From assembly GCA_032622095.1 (NCBI GenBank), contig CP136064.1, forward strand, positions 140,263,954 through 140,327,953: a DNA stretch of 64,000 nucleotides, read 5' to 3'. This stretch comes from Siphonodentalium dalli. Its lineage: Eukaryota > Mollusca > Scaphopoda > Gadilida > Siphonodentaliidae. Of the stretch, positions 31,543 to 42,876 are shown in pieces (the first letter of the stretch is position 1; every line of letters begins with the position of its first letter). The notes under the pieces were generated by a model that ran no database searches, was not told the DNA's origin, and worked only from the letters and a program-made list of their open reading frames with translations. Position numbers and translations under genes: made by a program.

Positions 31543-31933
31543 CCCTTTACCCAACAAAACGACCAAAACCGGCCAAATAAAGCTTCAACAGCCTAAAATA
31601 TCTTCGGTCTGTCTCAATAGAACCATACACATATGGATATCATTGGAACCGGCTCCTTGACCACATTGTGATAGTTACAGTTATGCCCTGTGCCAATGCA
31701 TTCTCTTATATATGCGAGTCGACCATAGGTCGCCTCGCATATATAAGAGAATGCATTGGCCTAAAAAAATCTTTTTTTAACACTTTTTACCATTTTTTCT
31801 TACATTTTTTAACAATATTATAATTTTTAATGTGTTAAGCCAATGCATTCTCTTATATATGCGAGGCGACCTATGGTCGACTCGCATATATAAGAGAATG
31901 CATTGGCACAGGGCCCTTCTGTTGGGTAAAGGG
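31543..31933. mobile_element. 391-bp TTAA element with two 69-bp perfect hairpins
   Basis: Ends CCCTTTACCCAACA and TGTTGGGTAAAGGG, flanked by TTAA (31539-31542, 31934-31937). CCC ends plus TTAA are the piggyBac pattern. Inside, two hairpins (31692-31760, 31839-31907) each read GCCAATGCATTCTCTTATAT... to the complement, and they are reverse complements of each other including the CTGTGCC flanks. No coding capacity. Confidence 0.88.
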
Positions 31934-31937
31934 TTAA

Positions 31938-33149
31938 ACAAAAACAAATATAATACAATTTTGGCCATATATATACTCTGTTGCTTTTCTACGATGACAT
32001 GTACATAGTTATATTTTGCTGAATTCTATATGGACGTTCACTTTAAAGTTATATGTGTAGCTTTCATTAAAAACATTTCAGATTTATAAATGATTAGATG
32101 TTTGTTAATATTGTATGTGAAAAATGTTGAAGAAATTGCCTTCAATGAAATTAGTTGTTGGGCAGATGTGACGTCATAATTGTGGATATTTGTGATAATT
32201 GGTTGATCAATACTTTGTTACAAACATGTAGATGATAAAATGATAAGTAAATAATATCATAATGTCCACTTGTACTTTCACCCCATTCTTACTTTTAGGC
32301 TTAGCCAAATGTTTCACTTTACTGTTGAGCTGTGTGGTACACCATGTCCATATGTCATTTTATGTACAGTCTCTTGAACAATCTCATTTGCAGAATAAGG
32401 TGCCAAAAGGTGAATTTAATGACACTATTCCGCAAGGCAGTCTAGAATCACGGAATTCACCCTCCGGCAGTCTGATTAGGCCACAATTGCTAGAAACAGA
32501 TTGATATTCTACAGTTGAAGTTGGTGATGCACACCCATTGAGCAATTGAATTATGCATTTTATCTTCTGCAAAATAGCGGACATAGAAACTGAACATAAG
32601 GGATATCCTGAGATTATCCTCGGATAAAGTAAAAAAAATAAAACAAAATTTCAATTTGATACTATCAAGGCAGGGCTTACAATCTGACGAGAAACATAAT
32701 TGATCATGATTCTTAGCTTGATTCTCGTAAAAGCAGCTGTTCACTGTAAAATGCTATATTTTGAATCTAGCAAAATTTTATGGATTTGAAGGCCTGTAAT
32801 GATCATCCCTTGTAGCTACCAGTACATCATATTGTATGCTTCAGAAATAGCATACATTGGCATGTATAGACCAAGTCTCAGTCCACAACAGCTTGGGAAA
32901 TTGGTTGGGTTGATGCTGTTTTGGACCGAGAATCCGAGATACCTCCTGTTGCTCTTCTAAGTTCTATACCAGTACCGTAACAGATTTTCATTCAAAAGAC
33001 ATACTACATGTACATGTATAGTACCCCGACAGTCATGTGAACCCATGAATATGATTAATCATCTCACTTGGACCACAATGAATCTGTCTTCAAAATGATA
33101 TACAATGTACCATATACTGTTATAGAAAATATCCCCACTAAGATTATAT
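31938..33149. other. Non-coding stretch of the duplicated unit
   Basis: An 80-codon open frame at 32262-32504 starts with a hydrophobic stretch (FLLLGLAKCFTLLLS), and a possible acceptor (CATTTGCAG) lies near 32392. No family is recognised, so it is not called. The same holds for 42881-44092 in unit 2. Confidence 0.35.
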
Positions 33150-33330
33150 CTCGACTCTCTCGAGATTTCGAGAAAAGAATCTTGAGATATTAACATATTT
33201 TCTCGAGATCATACGGCAACATCTCAAGAAAATATGCAGAAATCTCAAGATAATATCGCGAGATACTAGTAATATGTTCAGAGCTTGAGATGCGCACGTC
33301 AGGATCTCAAGATGTGTCGAGATAACAATT
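33150..33330. repeat. ATCTCGAGAT-type short inverted repeats
   Basis: At least six variants of TCTCGAGAT / ATCTCAAGA occur on alternating strands in 180 bp, giving a self-complementary patch. The copy in unit 2 is at 44093-44273. Confidence 0.7.
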
Positions 33331-33779
33331 AACATGTTGAATATTCAACTTTCAAGACACTTTTTTTTCTTGGACAATGTCACAAATCAAGAGTTAGCTC
33401 ATTTTGGGCAAATTATTATTTATTATTTTAGCCAGTGCAAAGTTACTGCAAACACTGTCTCTGATTGTGATAGTACTGATACTAATAGCTGAATCCAATG
33501 TCAATCCGTGAGCAGCCATGGACTGGCAGTGGTCGAGTCCAGAATTTCAATACATCAAAAAATTGACATGTTTACTAATACTACTAGTATATTTTTAGAC
33601 TAACATTTCGGCAGACACACAACTTTTCCTTGAATTATATTTCATATTTCGATGTATTGAGTGTGCGTAATGAGTATTACACATGTCCGCTCGTATAGAC
33701 GGGGTTTTAGCTAGTATTTACATCAATTATATTTTCATTTTTCACATGTTTTGCCAGTGCATGACCGCGATATTTTTAA

Positions 33780-35339
33780 GGGGATGGTAAAGTCTGGTCA
33801 AGATGGCCACCGCGGATTGCACCCTACCTCCAGATGATCAATAATTACTCACCGGCCATAGAATGGATAAACTTCATATTTTTCACACATAATAATCAAT
33901 AATAAACAAAGCTCTTGTCATTAGTAGAGAAATTATAGCTGTTAGAATTTACTCGCGGTAGAGTGACAAAAAATCATGTCCCCAAACGGCGTTTCTCCAG
34001 TTCCAATGGTTAACTTTTTGTACAAACTGAACAGTCAAAATGGTCCTATAAGAATCTGGCTAGAGACAAGGAGACATCATTTTGAGGAAAAACAAGAACT
34101 TTCCCAAATACCCTGCCTGTGAAAATAGTACTGTCATCCTGAATAATGGCAAAATGTCCTCCATTTGCATTGTTTACATTCTTAGGAACTATTTTTCTTG
34201 GTATGGGAGACCATAATATCCTAACATTATTTTGCCATAGCCGATACGCATGCCATGGAGGCGGGGCGGCCATGATTACAAACAAACCCATCCGTCAATA
34301 CTAGAATACGATTACGAATGGAAATCGATCAGTATAGACAATCGCGCATGGGATCAAGCTTTTGATTATGCCCATCAATAGATATGGGTTATAAGCAATA
34401 TGATTGTACCTGATAACCGACAATTTCTCGATTAATTTACATTCAAATGTTATTAAACGTATTTTACTCCACAATGTTGTTGATCCCAGTGCACCAAAAT
34501 AGAATTGACCGGAAGTGAACTCGCACAAGGAGTCCGTCGTAAAATATGACATATTTCGTCGGAATACGGTACTTTCCTATTCATAAATATGTTTTTATAT
34601 AGGCTATTTGATTTTAGAATAATACAATATTCTGAAACATGTAAGTTTTCTATTTCTGTGATTTGCGTACTAATACGACATCTTGTAATCTCGCTTTCGA
34701 CTATAGACTGGTAATTCTAAAAATAAAATATCAACATTTCCATCTGTAAACAGCACAAAACTTCATAAATCGTGGGTAATCAAGCAACTAAATTAATTCC
34801 AACAACTTAAATAAACTGAAAGCATCGATTTCATATCATAAACTTGCCCGATTGCAGGATCGGATTGCTTTTCTGGTCGATTTTCATGTACCTGCCGCGA
34901 ATTAAAAAATGACAACAACGTCATGAACATGTGTTTACAATTGAAATATGGCGACTGGCTCCCAAGAAAAACTGACACGTTTTAGCGGACATTTTGCAAA
35001 CGATACAGTGAACATTAATCTAAAGCATAGCTCCTTGGCTCTTAACGGTATGTCACTTATCATAATGGGCTGCCTAATGATACTGTTGAAGTTATAGTTT
35101 TTCACATTTGAATGCCAAAACAATGACATAATATTGCAGATATACTCTGTTTCAAAGTCATTTTTCTGGTACAAAAAGCTTTTTAGCTCACATCTATTCG
35201 TGGCACCTCCTTTAACGATATATGCTCTATATATTATCTCTATGTTGTTATATCTATTTCTGTCTTCTTTTATGTGAAAAATACCAATTTTGTCAGCCCG
35301 TTTCCAGACATTTTTTATGAAACAGACTTTGCCATCCCC
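33780..35339. mobile_element. 1.56-kb TTAA element (GGGGATGGYAAAGTCTG termini)
   Basis: Left end GGGGATGGTAAAGTCTG and right end CAGACTTTGCCATCCCC, flanked by TTAA at 33776-33779 and 35340-35343. The short TIRs contrast with the long-arm elements elsewhere. The interior has a CpG patch near 34245, a minus-strand open frame from an ATG at 34273 to 34046 (75 residues, MAAPPPWHAY start, unknown) and a plus-strand candidate exon at 34948. No transposase domain is recognised. Purine 5' ends with TTAA suggest a Kolobok-like element, and it may carry captured host sequence. Confidence 0.75.
34948..35047 (+). CDS. Candidate first exon, unknown protein
   Basis: ATG followed by 33 codons (MATGSQEKLTRFSGHF...) and then a strong donor context (AACG|GTATGT). 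If unspliced, the frame stops 16 codons later. The composition is protein-like and free of repeats, but no family is recognised and no downstream exon was located. It lies inside the 1.56-kb TTAA element. Confidence 0.35.
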
Positions 35340-35343
35340 TTAA

Positions 35344-35569
35344 TAAGAGACGCTCAGTGACTCACCATTTTCGTACGCGATTTTCATCTCTTCGCCATCC
35401 AAGGTCTGGATCGTTTGGTGGTCTCACACCATGGTAATTTTGTTGTAATTCCGGCTCGTGCATGTACGCTCCCGTTGTCAAATTTAAAGTGTCTTCTGAC
35501 GAATCAGACGAGGAACAATCAGATCGCAAAAAAAATTTCTGTCAGTGTCAGCCATTTTGGGAAATACCC
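35344..35569. other. Short unique segment with a small open frame
   Basis: An ATG at 35462 opens an acidic stretch (SSDESDEEQSDRKK) that runs into the P3 arm and stops at 35677. It could be a truncated exon. No family was assigned. The copy in unit 2 is at 46287-46512. Confidence 0.3.
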
Positions 35570-38500
35570 AAGGTCCTTAAGTACGTCACACGCTTTGGGA
35601 CGGTATTAGAAAACCGGCTGTTTATCAATAATACAGCGTGTAGCGGCATCAAAATGGTTATATATAGTCGGCATTAACATTGCGTACATGGAGCAACAAT
35701 TTAATAGTCTCATTCGCCAACACAAAGCTCATATTATCGGCTAAAAATAGACACGACGGAAATAGGCGATTACGGTCAAACGCAGAACGAAAATGTAAAC
35801 ACCAAATCACCCCATACATTCACATTTCCCTGTCCCACGGTGATATTTTTGCATAAAATGTTAGATTAACATCTTTTCGACATCACTGTAGCATTTTATT
35901 GACCATAATCAAGATAAAAACAACTTTTTTCGTCGATGGGACGGAAGCGAAATTGCAGAACGAAAATGTAAACAAACACCAAATCATCCCATGCATTCAC
36001 ATTTCCCCGTCCCGCGGCGATATTTTTACATAAAATGTTAGATTAACATCTTCTCGACATCATTGTAGCATTTTAATGACCATAATCAAGATTAAAACAT
36101 GTTTTTATTCGCTGATGGGACGGTACGGAAGCGGTATTAAAGCGCAGAACAACCGTAGGAAATTGCAGAACGAAAATGTAAACAAACACCAAATCACCCC
36201 ATGCATTCATATTTCCCCGTCCCGCGGCGATATTTTTGCATAAAATGTTAGATTAACATCTTTTCGACATCACTGTAGCATTTTATTGACCATAATCAAG
36301 ATGAAAACATGTTTTTTTTCGCTGATGGGACGGATGAAAACAACTTTTTTACATAATATTTTTACATAAAATGTTAGATTAATATCTTCTCGACATCATT
36401 GTAACATTTTATTGACCATTATCAAGATGAAAACATGTTTTTTTTCGCTGATGGGACGGAAGCGAAATTGCAGAACGGGATGGGACGGTATTAGATAGGA
36501 TGGGACGGTATTAGAAAACGCAGAACAGCTAAGATAGACCCCTAAACTTGCTGTTTAGCAATAATACAGCATGTAGCAGCACCAAAATGGCTCTATATGG
36601 TCATCAGTGCAGCATTTTATTGGTGATCCCATTTTATTGACCATAATCAAGATGAAAACATGTTTTTTTTCGCTGATGGGACGGAAGTGAAATTGCAGAA
36701 TGAAAATGTAAACAAACACCAAATCACCCCATGCATTCACATTTCCCCGTCCCGCGGCGATATTTTTACATAAAATGTTAGATTAATATCTTCTCGACAT
36801 CATTGTAACATTTTATTGACTATAATCAAGATGAAAACATGTTTTTTTTTCGCTGATGGGACGGAAGCGAAATTGCAGAACGGGATGGGACGGTATTAGA
36901 TAGGATGGGACGGTATTATAAAACGCAGAACAGCTAAGATAGACCCCTAAACTTGCTGTTTATCAATAATACAGCATGTAGCAGCACCAAAATGGCTCTG
37001 TGTGGTCATCAGTGCAGCATTTTATTGGTGATCCCATTCTATTGACCATAATCAAGATTAAAACAACTTTTTTATTAGATAGGATGGGACGGTATTAGAA
37101 AACGCAGAACAGCTAACATCTTTTCGACGTCATGATCATTAAAGATTAAAACAACTTATTTCGCTGATGGGATAGCAGCGGCAAAACGCAGAACGCAGTC
37201 CCAAGCGTCAAAGGTCCCAATCGTCTGGATACCCATCGATATGGGACAGAAGAGCTATGGTAAAACGCAGAACGATCGAAACATAACAAAATCAGTTTTT
37301 ACTTACAAATTGTGTGGTAAATCCAAATATCACATGCGAGTACTATAAGAATTCACTATTAATGAACGTACAAGGAGAAACCAATATCAAAAATGTTTGA
37401 CACGGCGTTCAGTTGTTCACACTCTGTTCACGTCGGCACTGAGCTTGAGTTTACGTTGGCACTAAGCTTGTGTTTGCATAACTGGTGGCAGATGACACAG
37501 ACTCTTTAGGGTGATGATATCGTCTCAGTGAGAATTACTCGCTGTTTGTGTTATGCACTTCCGAATGGTGTTGGGTATTCTACTATTCATGTATTTGAAC
37601 GCTGTTCGAACCAGCAACATGTGGTTAATGGCAAACACATATCTCATGGGTTATATAATATAAACTAAGAAACGCTCTTTATTATAATTACAAAACAACA
37701 AATTCATTCATATTTCGCCGTCCTATGACGACTATTCTTGACATATGTTAGATTGATATATTCACGACATCAGTGGAGCATTTTAATCTAGTTTAAAAGA
37801 ACTTGTTTCGTCGATGGGTAAAACGCAGAACGATAGCATTTTATTGACCATAATCAAGATTAAAACAACTTGTTTCGCTGATGGGACGGAAGTTGTAAAA
37901 CCCAGAACAGCTTAGGAAATTGCAGAACGAAATGGTAAACCTCAACATCATTCACCGCATTCATATTCACCCGTCCCACAGTGATGTGAGATTAAAAAAA
38001 AATTCAGCTTCGTTGTTGAATTTTAATGACCACAATCAAGACTAAAACAACTTATTTCGCCAATGGGACAGCAGTCGTAAAACGCAGAAGAACCTTTGGA
38101 AATTGTAGAACGGTATGGGACGGTATTAGATGGGATAGGGCTGTATTAGAAAACGCAGAACAACTATAAGATGGTCCCCAAAGATGGGATGGACAACACT
38201 TGCTGTTTATCGAAAATACAGCATGTAGCAGCTCTATATGGTCATCCGTGTAGCATTTTATTCAAAGAAGTGAATGTTCAAACGCACAGCAGCCGTGGTA
38301 CAATGGATATGTAAAAACAAATTCGTTCATATGTCGCCATAACAACTTGCTTCGTCGATGGGACAGACACGGTAAAACGAAGAACGAACATGTAAACAAA
38401 TACATTCATTTTTCGCATTTCTATGACGACATTTCTGCACAGAATGTTAGATTAATATTCTCGACAACATTGTATCATTGTATTGACCATAATAAAAATT

Positions 38501-38600
38501 AAAACAACTTGTTTCAACGATGGGACAGCACTGGTAAAATGAACAACCACATTTGGAGATTGAAGCACGAACACGTAATCAACAAAATAATTTAATGCAT
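35570..38600. repeat. P3 left arm, unit 1: GGGACGG-rich repeat array
   Basis: Repeated ~165-220-bp modules carry GCTGATGGGACGG, GCAGAACG, CCCGTCCCGCGGCGATATTT, AAAATGTTAGATTAA and GACCATAATCAAGAT. The arm is the reverse complement of 52797-56420. Around 37380-37600 the two arms differ at only a few positions, so they are young or kept alike. There is no gene. Confidence 0.85.
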
Positions 38601-38617
38601 TCATATGCATATATTAA

Positions 38618-39086
38618 AGGTACTCAACCCGTAAAGAGGGTCCCCATCTCAACAGATTCCAACAACAACAATCCGACCAGAGGGTCCTATATTACTATTT
38701 CTTTGGCTTTGGGGGTAAAAAATATTTGATTCGAGTCGAGGAACCCATCAAACAAAGCTCAGAGTTATTAGATATTGATTTTTCAAATTTGTTATGTTCT
38801 CGAGATGAGTACTAATAACTGCCGTAATCTGCACTGGATGTGTACTCCAAATCTATTCAAACAGACAAGGATGAATAACTCTAAAATCAAGTGGTAATTT
38901 TAACGCAATTTTGACCGAGTTCTGGGCCAGATAGTATTCCCGATAATGAAAAATAATAGATTTCTAAAATCGATATCTAACAAATCTGAGCTTTGATGGG
39001 TGACTTCCTCGACTCGAATCAAATATTTTTGACCCCCGAAGCCATTGAAATAGTAATTGAGAGGAGTTTTATCGGATTGAGTACCT
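38618..39086. mobile_element. 469-bp TTAA MITE (AGGTACTCAACCCG), unit 1
   Basis: Same family as 9150-9623, flanked by TTAA at 38614-38617 and 39087-39090. It lies just beyond the 3' end of the TRPT1-like gene. Confidence 0.87.
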
Positions 39087-39168
39087 TTAAATTAATTTAA
39101 TTTACGAAAACATAAATAACATAAACATAAAATAACAACAACAGCTATAGTAATTAAGTTTTTGGTTT

Positions 39169-39332
39169 TCATCCTGCAACCCGTTCCGAGCCGGAAAGTA
39201 AATCCTTTGTGATGGTGGACGAGCATAGGATAGTATGATTCTGTCTGTTCTTGAACAGCTGAATGCCATTCTCCGCACACTTAGCGTGGTTGACATAAAC
39301 AACCGCAGTATAAGACCGCTTACGTTTTCTTT
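39169..39332 (-). CDS. TRPT1-like: TRPT1/KptA-like RNA 2'-phosphotransferase, terminal exon (unit 1)
   Basis: The acceptor TTTCTTATTCCAG precedes the exon. Joined in phase 1 to the upstream exon (donor at 40178) it reads ERKRKRSYTAVVYVNHAK, then CAENGIQLFKNRQNHTIL, and stops at TGA 39169. This matches the TRPT1 segment of a beta strand plus A-x-DGI-x-FF-x-S-x-N-x-VIL. TRPT1/KptA removes the 2'-phosphate left on tRNA splice junctions using NAD. The protein is shorter at the C-terminus than vertebrate TRPT1. The Asn of the usual SxNGVIL is conserved but the following Gly-Val is not. Confidence 0.62.
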
Positions 39333-39479
39333 CTGGAATAAGAAAGCACACATTTCACATACCGAAATACATAAAGTATATGCACTGAAATAATAACTTA
39401 CACATAATATCCCAAATAATTAACTCTCCGAAAAATAAGTAGTGATATATGACTATCAATCCGAGTTAACAGTCGCAGA

Positions 39480-39834
39480 ACTTGGCTTCTGTGGGGGGGG
39501 GGGAGTTGAGGGTTCCACCCATCAAAGCGAGGAGTGATCAGATATGGATATTTGAAATATATGTCGATGTCGATGAGAAGAACTTATCTGACAACATAGC
39601 GTTTGAAGATCGATAACTCTAAAACCCAGTAGATTTTTTGTGTCAGATATTTGACAACTGACAAAATTTTGTTGAACAAAAAGTTGATAAATAGCAGGTT
39701 GTGGGCAATTTTATACTGCAGTTGACCGTTGTTTTTGGGCAATCAATCGATTCTGATAACTGACGCGGCATTCAAAATGATGTTGTTGACATTTAGTGCA
39801 TGATATGCGGACCGTTGAATCGGATTGAGTACCT
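39480..39834. mobile_element. Diverged, 5'-damaged copy of the TTAA MITE
   Basis: The right end CGGATTGAGTACCT with TTAA (39835-39838) is intact. Internal stretches (GGTTCCACCCATCAAAGC, GATAACTCTAAAACC) match the family weakly, and a long G-run replaces the left end. It sits in the TRPT1-like intron. The unit 2 copy is at 50419-50773. Confidence 0.65.
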
Positions 39835-40179
39835 TTAACAGCAATGGAACTGCAAACCTGAAAGAAACTGGGCTGGATATTTAACGTCTTGTAATCACAA
39901 CTAGCATTTGGCATTATTCAAAATGAATATAGTTAGATAATTTTACTGTATTTGTTGTATATTGCTTAGAGAAATTGTTTTTCACGTACTAGATCATTTT
40001 GTGAATAAAACTACACTCTTAGAAATTACATTCTGCCAGGTAAATTCTTATAATTAGCACGTACATCTCCCAAATCTGATGGTCCTGATCTGCTTCGGAT
40101 TCAATGATTCAATTCTTTGAAAATGGTACGTGATATGACTCTAGATAAATGGTCTAATAACAAATATATAAACACCAAC

Positions 40180-40357
40180 CGTTTATTAGCCGATGTCGAT
40201 GTGCCTTTGAACACGAAAGGAGATGCACAAACGTCCGGTCCATTCGTTGTATTCCTCCCTCAAATATGCTCTCCACATATTCCCATTTTGTCAGGTGCAT
40301 CAGGACATCGCGTTGAGAAAGGCTAGCTACCGTATACCCCATGCTGACCGGACACAC
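40180..40357 (-). CDS. TRPT1-like: TRPT1/KptA-like RNA 2'-phosphotransferase, penultimate exon (unit 1)
   Basis: Acceptor TTGCGTTCATAG, donor ACG|GTTGGT, phase matching the terminal exon. The core reads VLMHLTKWEYVESIFEGGIQ followed by RMDRTFVHL. It aligns without gaps to the family signature HGTxWxxWxSIxxxGLxxxxRTHIHL, with Leu for the Gly of HGT, Val for the second Trp and Phe for the His of RTH. These replacements touch NAD-binding residues, so activity is doubtful. The N-terminal LSKxLRH half of the enzyme was not found in the window; an 84-residue open frame at 41056-41310 (minus) is not convincing as part of it. Confidence 0.62.
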
Positions 40358-41404
40358 CTATGAACGCAACAGAAACAAAATTAGTTAGTGTAAACTATTT
40401 ATTTCCCAAATCCAACATAACATAATATACATATGACACAAATATGCAAAATAGAATGCATGAAGATCAGACCGACCGAGGGCTTATACGAAGTCCTCAC
40501 CTCTTCAGTGACATGCCCTTTCCCAATAAGTGAGGGAGGGTGTCGATCAGACGGGAAAGGATAGACATAATGTATAGTGATAGAGATATATGACTAAGTT
40601 TGAGTTAGTGATGGAAACTCAATAGTTTTATGGATAAACGAGGCAGGGATGGAGAGAGAGTGAGAGAGGGGGAGAGAAAGAGGGAGATAGATGTGAGACA
40701 GTAGAAGACAGAGGGGAAAGATGAATCGTGGACTGATTGATGACAGTGGTTGGGGAGTAGTTTAGTTCTAACCTACTACACAATGATACAACGTAATGAT
40801 ATAACACTTACCTTCAATTTCAATTTAAATGAGTTGATAAGTTAGCACGCATTCCAAATAGTCGAGGTGAGCGCAAATGCGACTAGGAACGAGAGGAAAG
40901 GGTAATAAACAAAGTTAATGACATGTCATGTACATGTAGTATTTTGGCAGCTACGAGCATATGCTATACATATTTTTCCAATAATCTGATACCTCAATTG
41001 TGTCCAAACTCAGATGTTTGCTCTAACATTCTAACCAAAGTTGTCAGTTAAAACACTACTGAGTATTCCCGAACAAATAAAGTTTTGGGTAAACTAGCAT
41101 ATCCTCGTAGCAGTCAACATGTGTCAGTTCCCCATTACGAACTCTATATATGGGTGTTTTCTGGTATCGTGTTTTTAACATGTCAGTGTGGATATGGGGG
41201 GAATATGTGAAATAAAGGTACTTGGATATTGGAAAACAATTCACATGTCGTAGAAGAAAACCGAAAAACCAGTTTAGTGTATTTGCCGCGAGCTGCCAGC
41301 GCATCAACACATTAACGTGTCAATCGTCAAGGCGTTCGTCACTTTTTTGACAATGGGTGTGTTTATTGGTGTATAATATATATGCGCCCTTTGTTACTAC
41401 ATAT
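40358..41404. other. Non-coding stretch with a GA-rich tract
   Basis: A purine tract (GGAGAGAGAGTGAGAGAGGG) lies at about 40650-40700. It would be upstream intron of the TRPT1-like gene. A minus-strand frame at 41056-41310 is open but unrecognised. Unit 2 equivalent: 51297-52343. Confidence 0.4.
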
Positions 41405-41455
41405 TATTAATATATCTTTATTTTCTCCATTCTATGAAGATTTATAAAGCATGTA
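41405..41455 (-). mobile_element. Possible LINE 3'-end remnant
   Basis: ATATATCTTTATTTTCTCCATTCTATGAAG resembles, piecewise, the 3' termini of LINE-A and LINE-B (TA tract, CTTTATT, CTCC stem). Too short for certainty. The copy in unit 2 is at 52344-52394. Confidence 0.4.
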
Positions 41456-41857
41456 GCCAATAATCGATATGTACAGACATATGAATCAATAACCGTATTT
41501 TTACTTAGGTTTTCTTATATATGTTTTTGAGCGTTTGCTTTCGCCTCGGGCATTTTGAATGCGTGTCACTCACAATTAGAAACCATATGATTCCCACCGT
41601 GAGTATAATATCTCAAATCGTTCATATCTTAGAAATGTATAGCAATACGAAAACGTGCATCACACATACCTTAACAGTGTGACCTTGTTCCGCTCGAAAG
41701 TAGATGTCACCAGCTGTATGAACATCTCTCAATATGGTGATTCTGTCATCAGCATAACCCTGACGAACTATCTATTTTTTTTCATTTATTGGAGATTTGG
41801 GAATGACCCGGGAGGATTTGGAAGGGGCGGAACCCCTCCCCTACAACCCAATTTTAG

Positions 41858-42118
41858 GTGAGGGTGTCGAGTTTGATGCAAAAATATCACCGTGGGACGG
41901 GGAAATACGAATGCGGTGCACGATGTTTGTGTTTACCATCTAATACCGTCCCATCCCGTTTTGCAATTTTCAAAGGTTTTTCTGCGTTTTACGACTGCTG
42001 TCACATCAGCGAAAACAGTTTTGATCTTGATTATGGTCAATAAAATGCTAAAATGATGCCGAGAAGATGTTGATCTAACATTTTATGCAAAAATATCACC
42101 GTGGGACGGGGAAATATG
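41858..42118. repeat. P3 right arm of unit 1, cut by the duplication junction
   Basis: The first 260 bp of the right arm (TATCACCGTGGGACGGGG, GGTCAATAAAATGCT), and then an abrupt switch to the unit start. In unit 2 the same sequence (52797-53059) runs on for 3.3 kb more. Confidence 0.85.
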
Positions 42119-42485
42119 AATCCACAGTGCCACTCCATAGAAAACATCGTCTGAACTATGCTGAATTGTAAATATTTACATCGTGATTCGGGACGCAACT
42201 ATCAACTATAAAGTAACGAAAATGATTTCACCGTCGAGATTCTCTTTATTAAATTAATATGTAAGAATGACGATGTGTGTTGTCAATTTGCATATAATAT
42301 TTGTAAAAATAACTACTTCTAGCTGCTTCTAGCAAGATTATTCTCCATTTTTATATAATCACCCTACCGGGGTGTTTCAAATCACTAAACTAATGAGGAA
42401 AGAAAAAATATATGGTTGGGGGGATACACATGGTGAGGGATAAACTGTTACACCGGTATATGTTTTGATGTAAATGCAGTATTAA

Positions 42486-42876
42486 CCCTTTACCCAACAA
42501 AACGACCAAAACCGGCCAAATAAAGCTTCAACAGCCTAAAATATCTTCGGTCTGTCTCAATAGAACCATACACATATGGATATCATTGGAACCGGCTCCT
42601 TGACCACATTGTGATAGTTACAGTTATGCCCTGTGCCAATGCATTCTCTTATATATGCGAGTCGACCATAGGTCGCCTCGCATATATAAGAGAATGCATT
42701 GGCCTAAAAAAATCTTTTTTTAACACTTTTTACCATTTTTTCTTACATTTTTTAACAATATTATAATTTTTAATGTGTTAAGCCAATGCATTCTCTTATA
42801 TATGCGAGGCGACCTATGGTCGACTCGCATATATAAGAGAATGCATTGGCACAGGGCCCTTCTGTTGGGTAAAGGG
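42486..42876. mobile_element. Unit 2 copy of the 391-bp TTAA element
   Basis: Same sequence and TTAA flanks (42482-42485) as the unit 1 copy. It arose by the tandem duplication, not by transposition. Confidence 0.88.

Larger units (their letters stand above)
31176..42118. repeat. Tandem duplication, unit 1 (~10.94 kb)
   Basis: Every feature from here to 42118 reappears at +10,943 bp early in the unit and +10,939 late in it. The left edge AATCCACAGTGCC at 31176 matches the unit 2 start at 42119. The junction shows only about 3 bp of microhomology (AAT). I saw only a handful of differences, such as G-run length at 39493, T/C at 39638 and 41779, and T/G at 36915. Confidence 0.95.

Noticed and set aside
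32262-32504. 80-residue frame with hydrophobic start (also 43205-43447)
   Set aside because: No family recognised, comparable frame on the opposite strand, and no convincing exon structure.
41056-41310. Minus-strand frame as N-terminal exon of the TRPT1-like gene
   Set aside because: It contains FLLRH but not the surrounding LSKxL...LRHxP context, and no splice phase could be matched.
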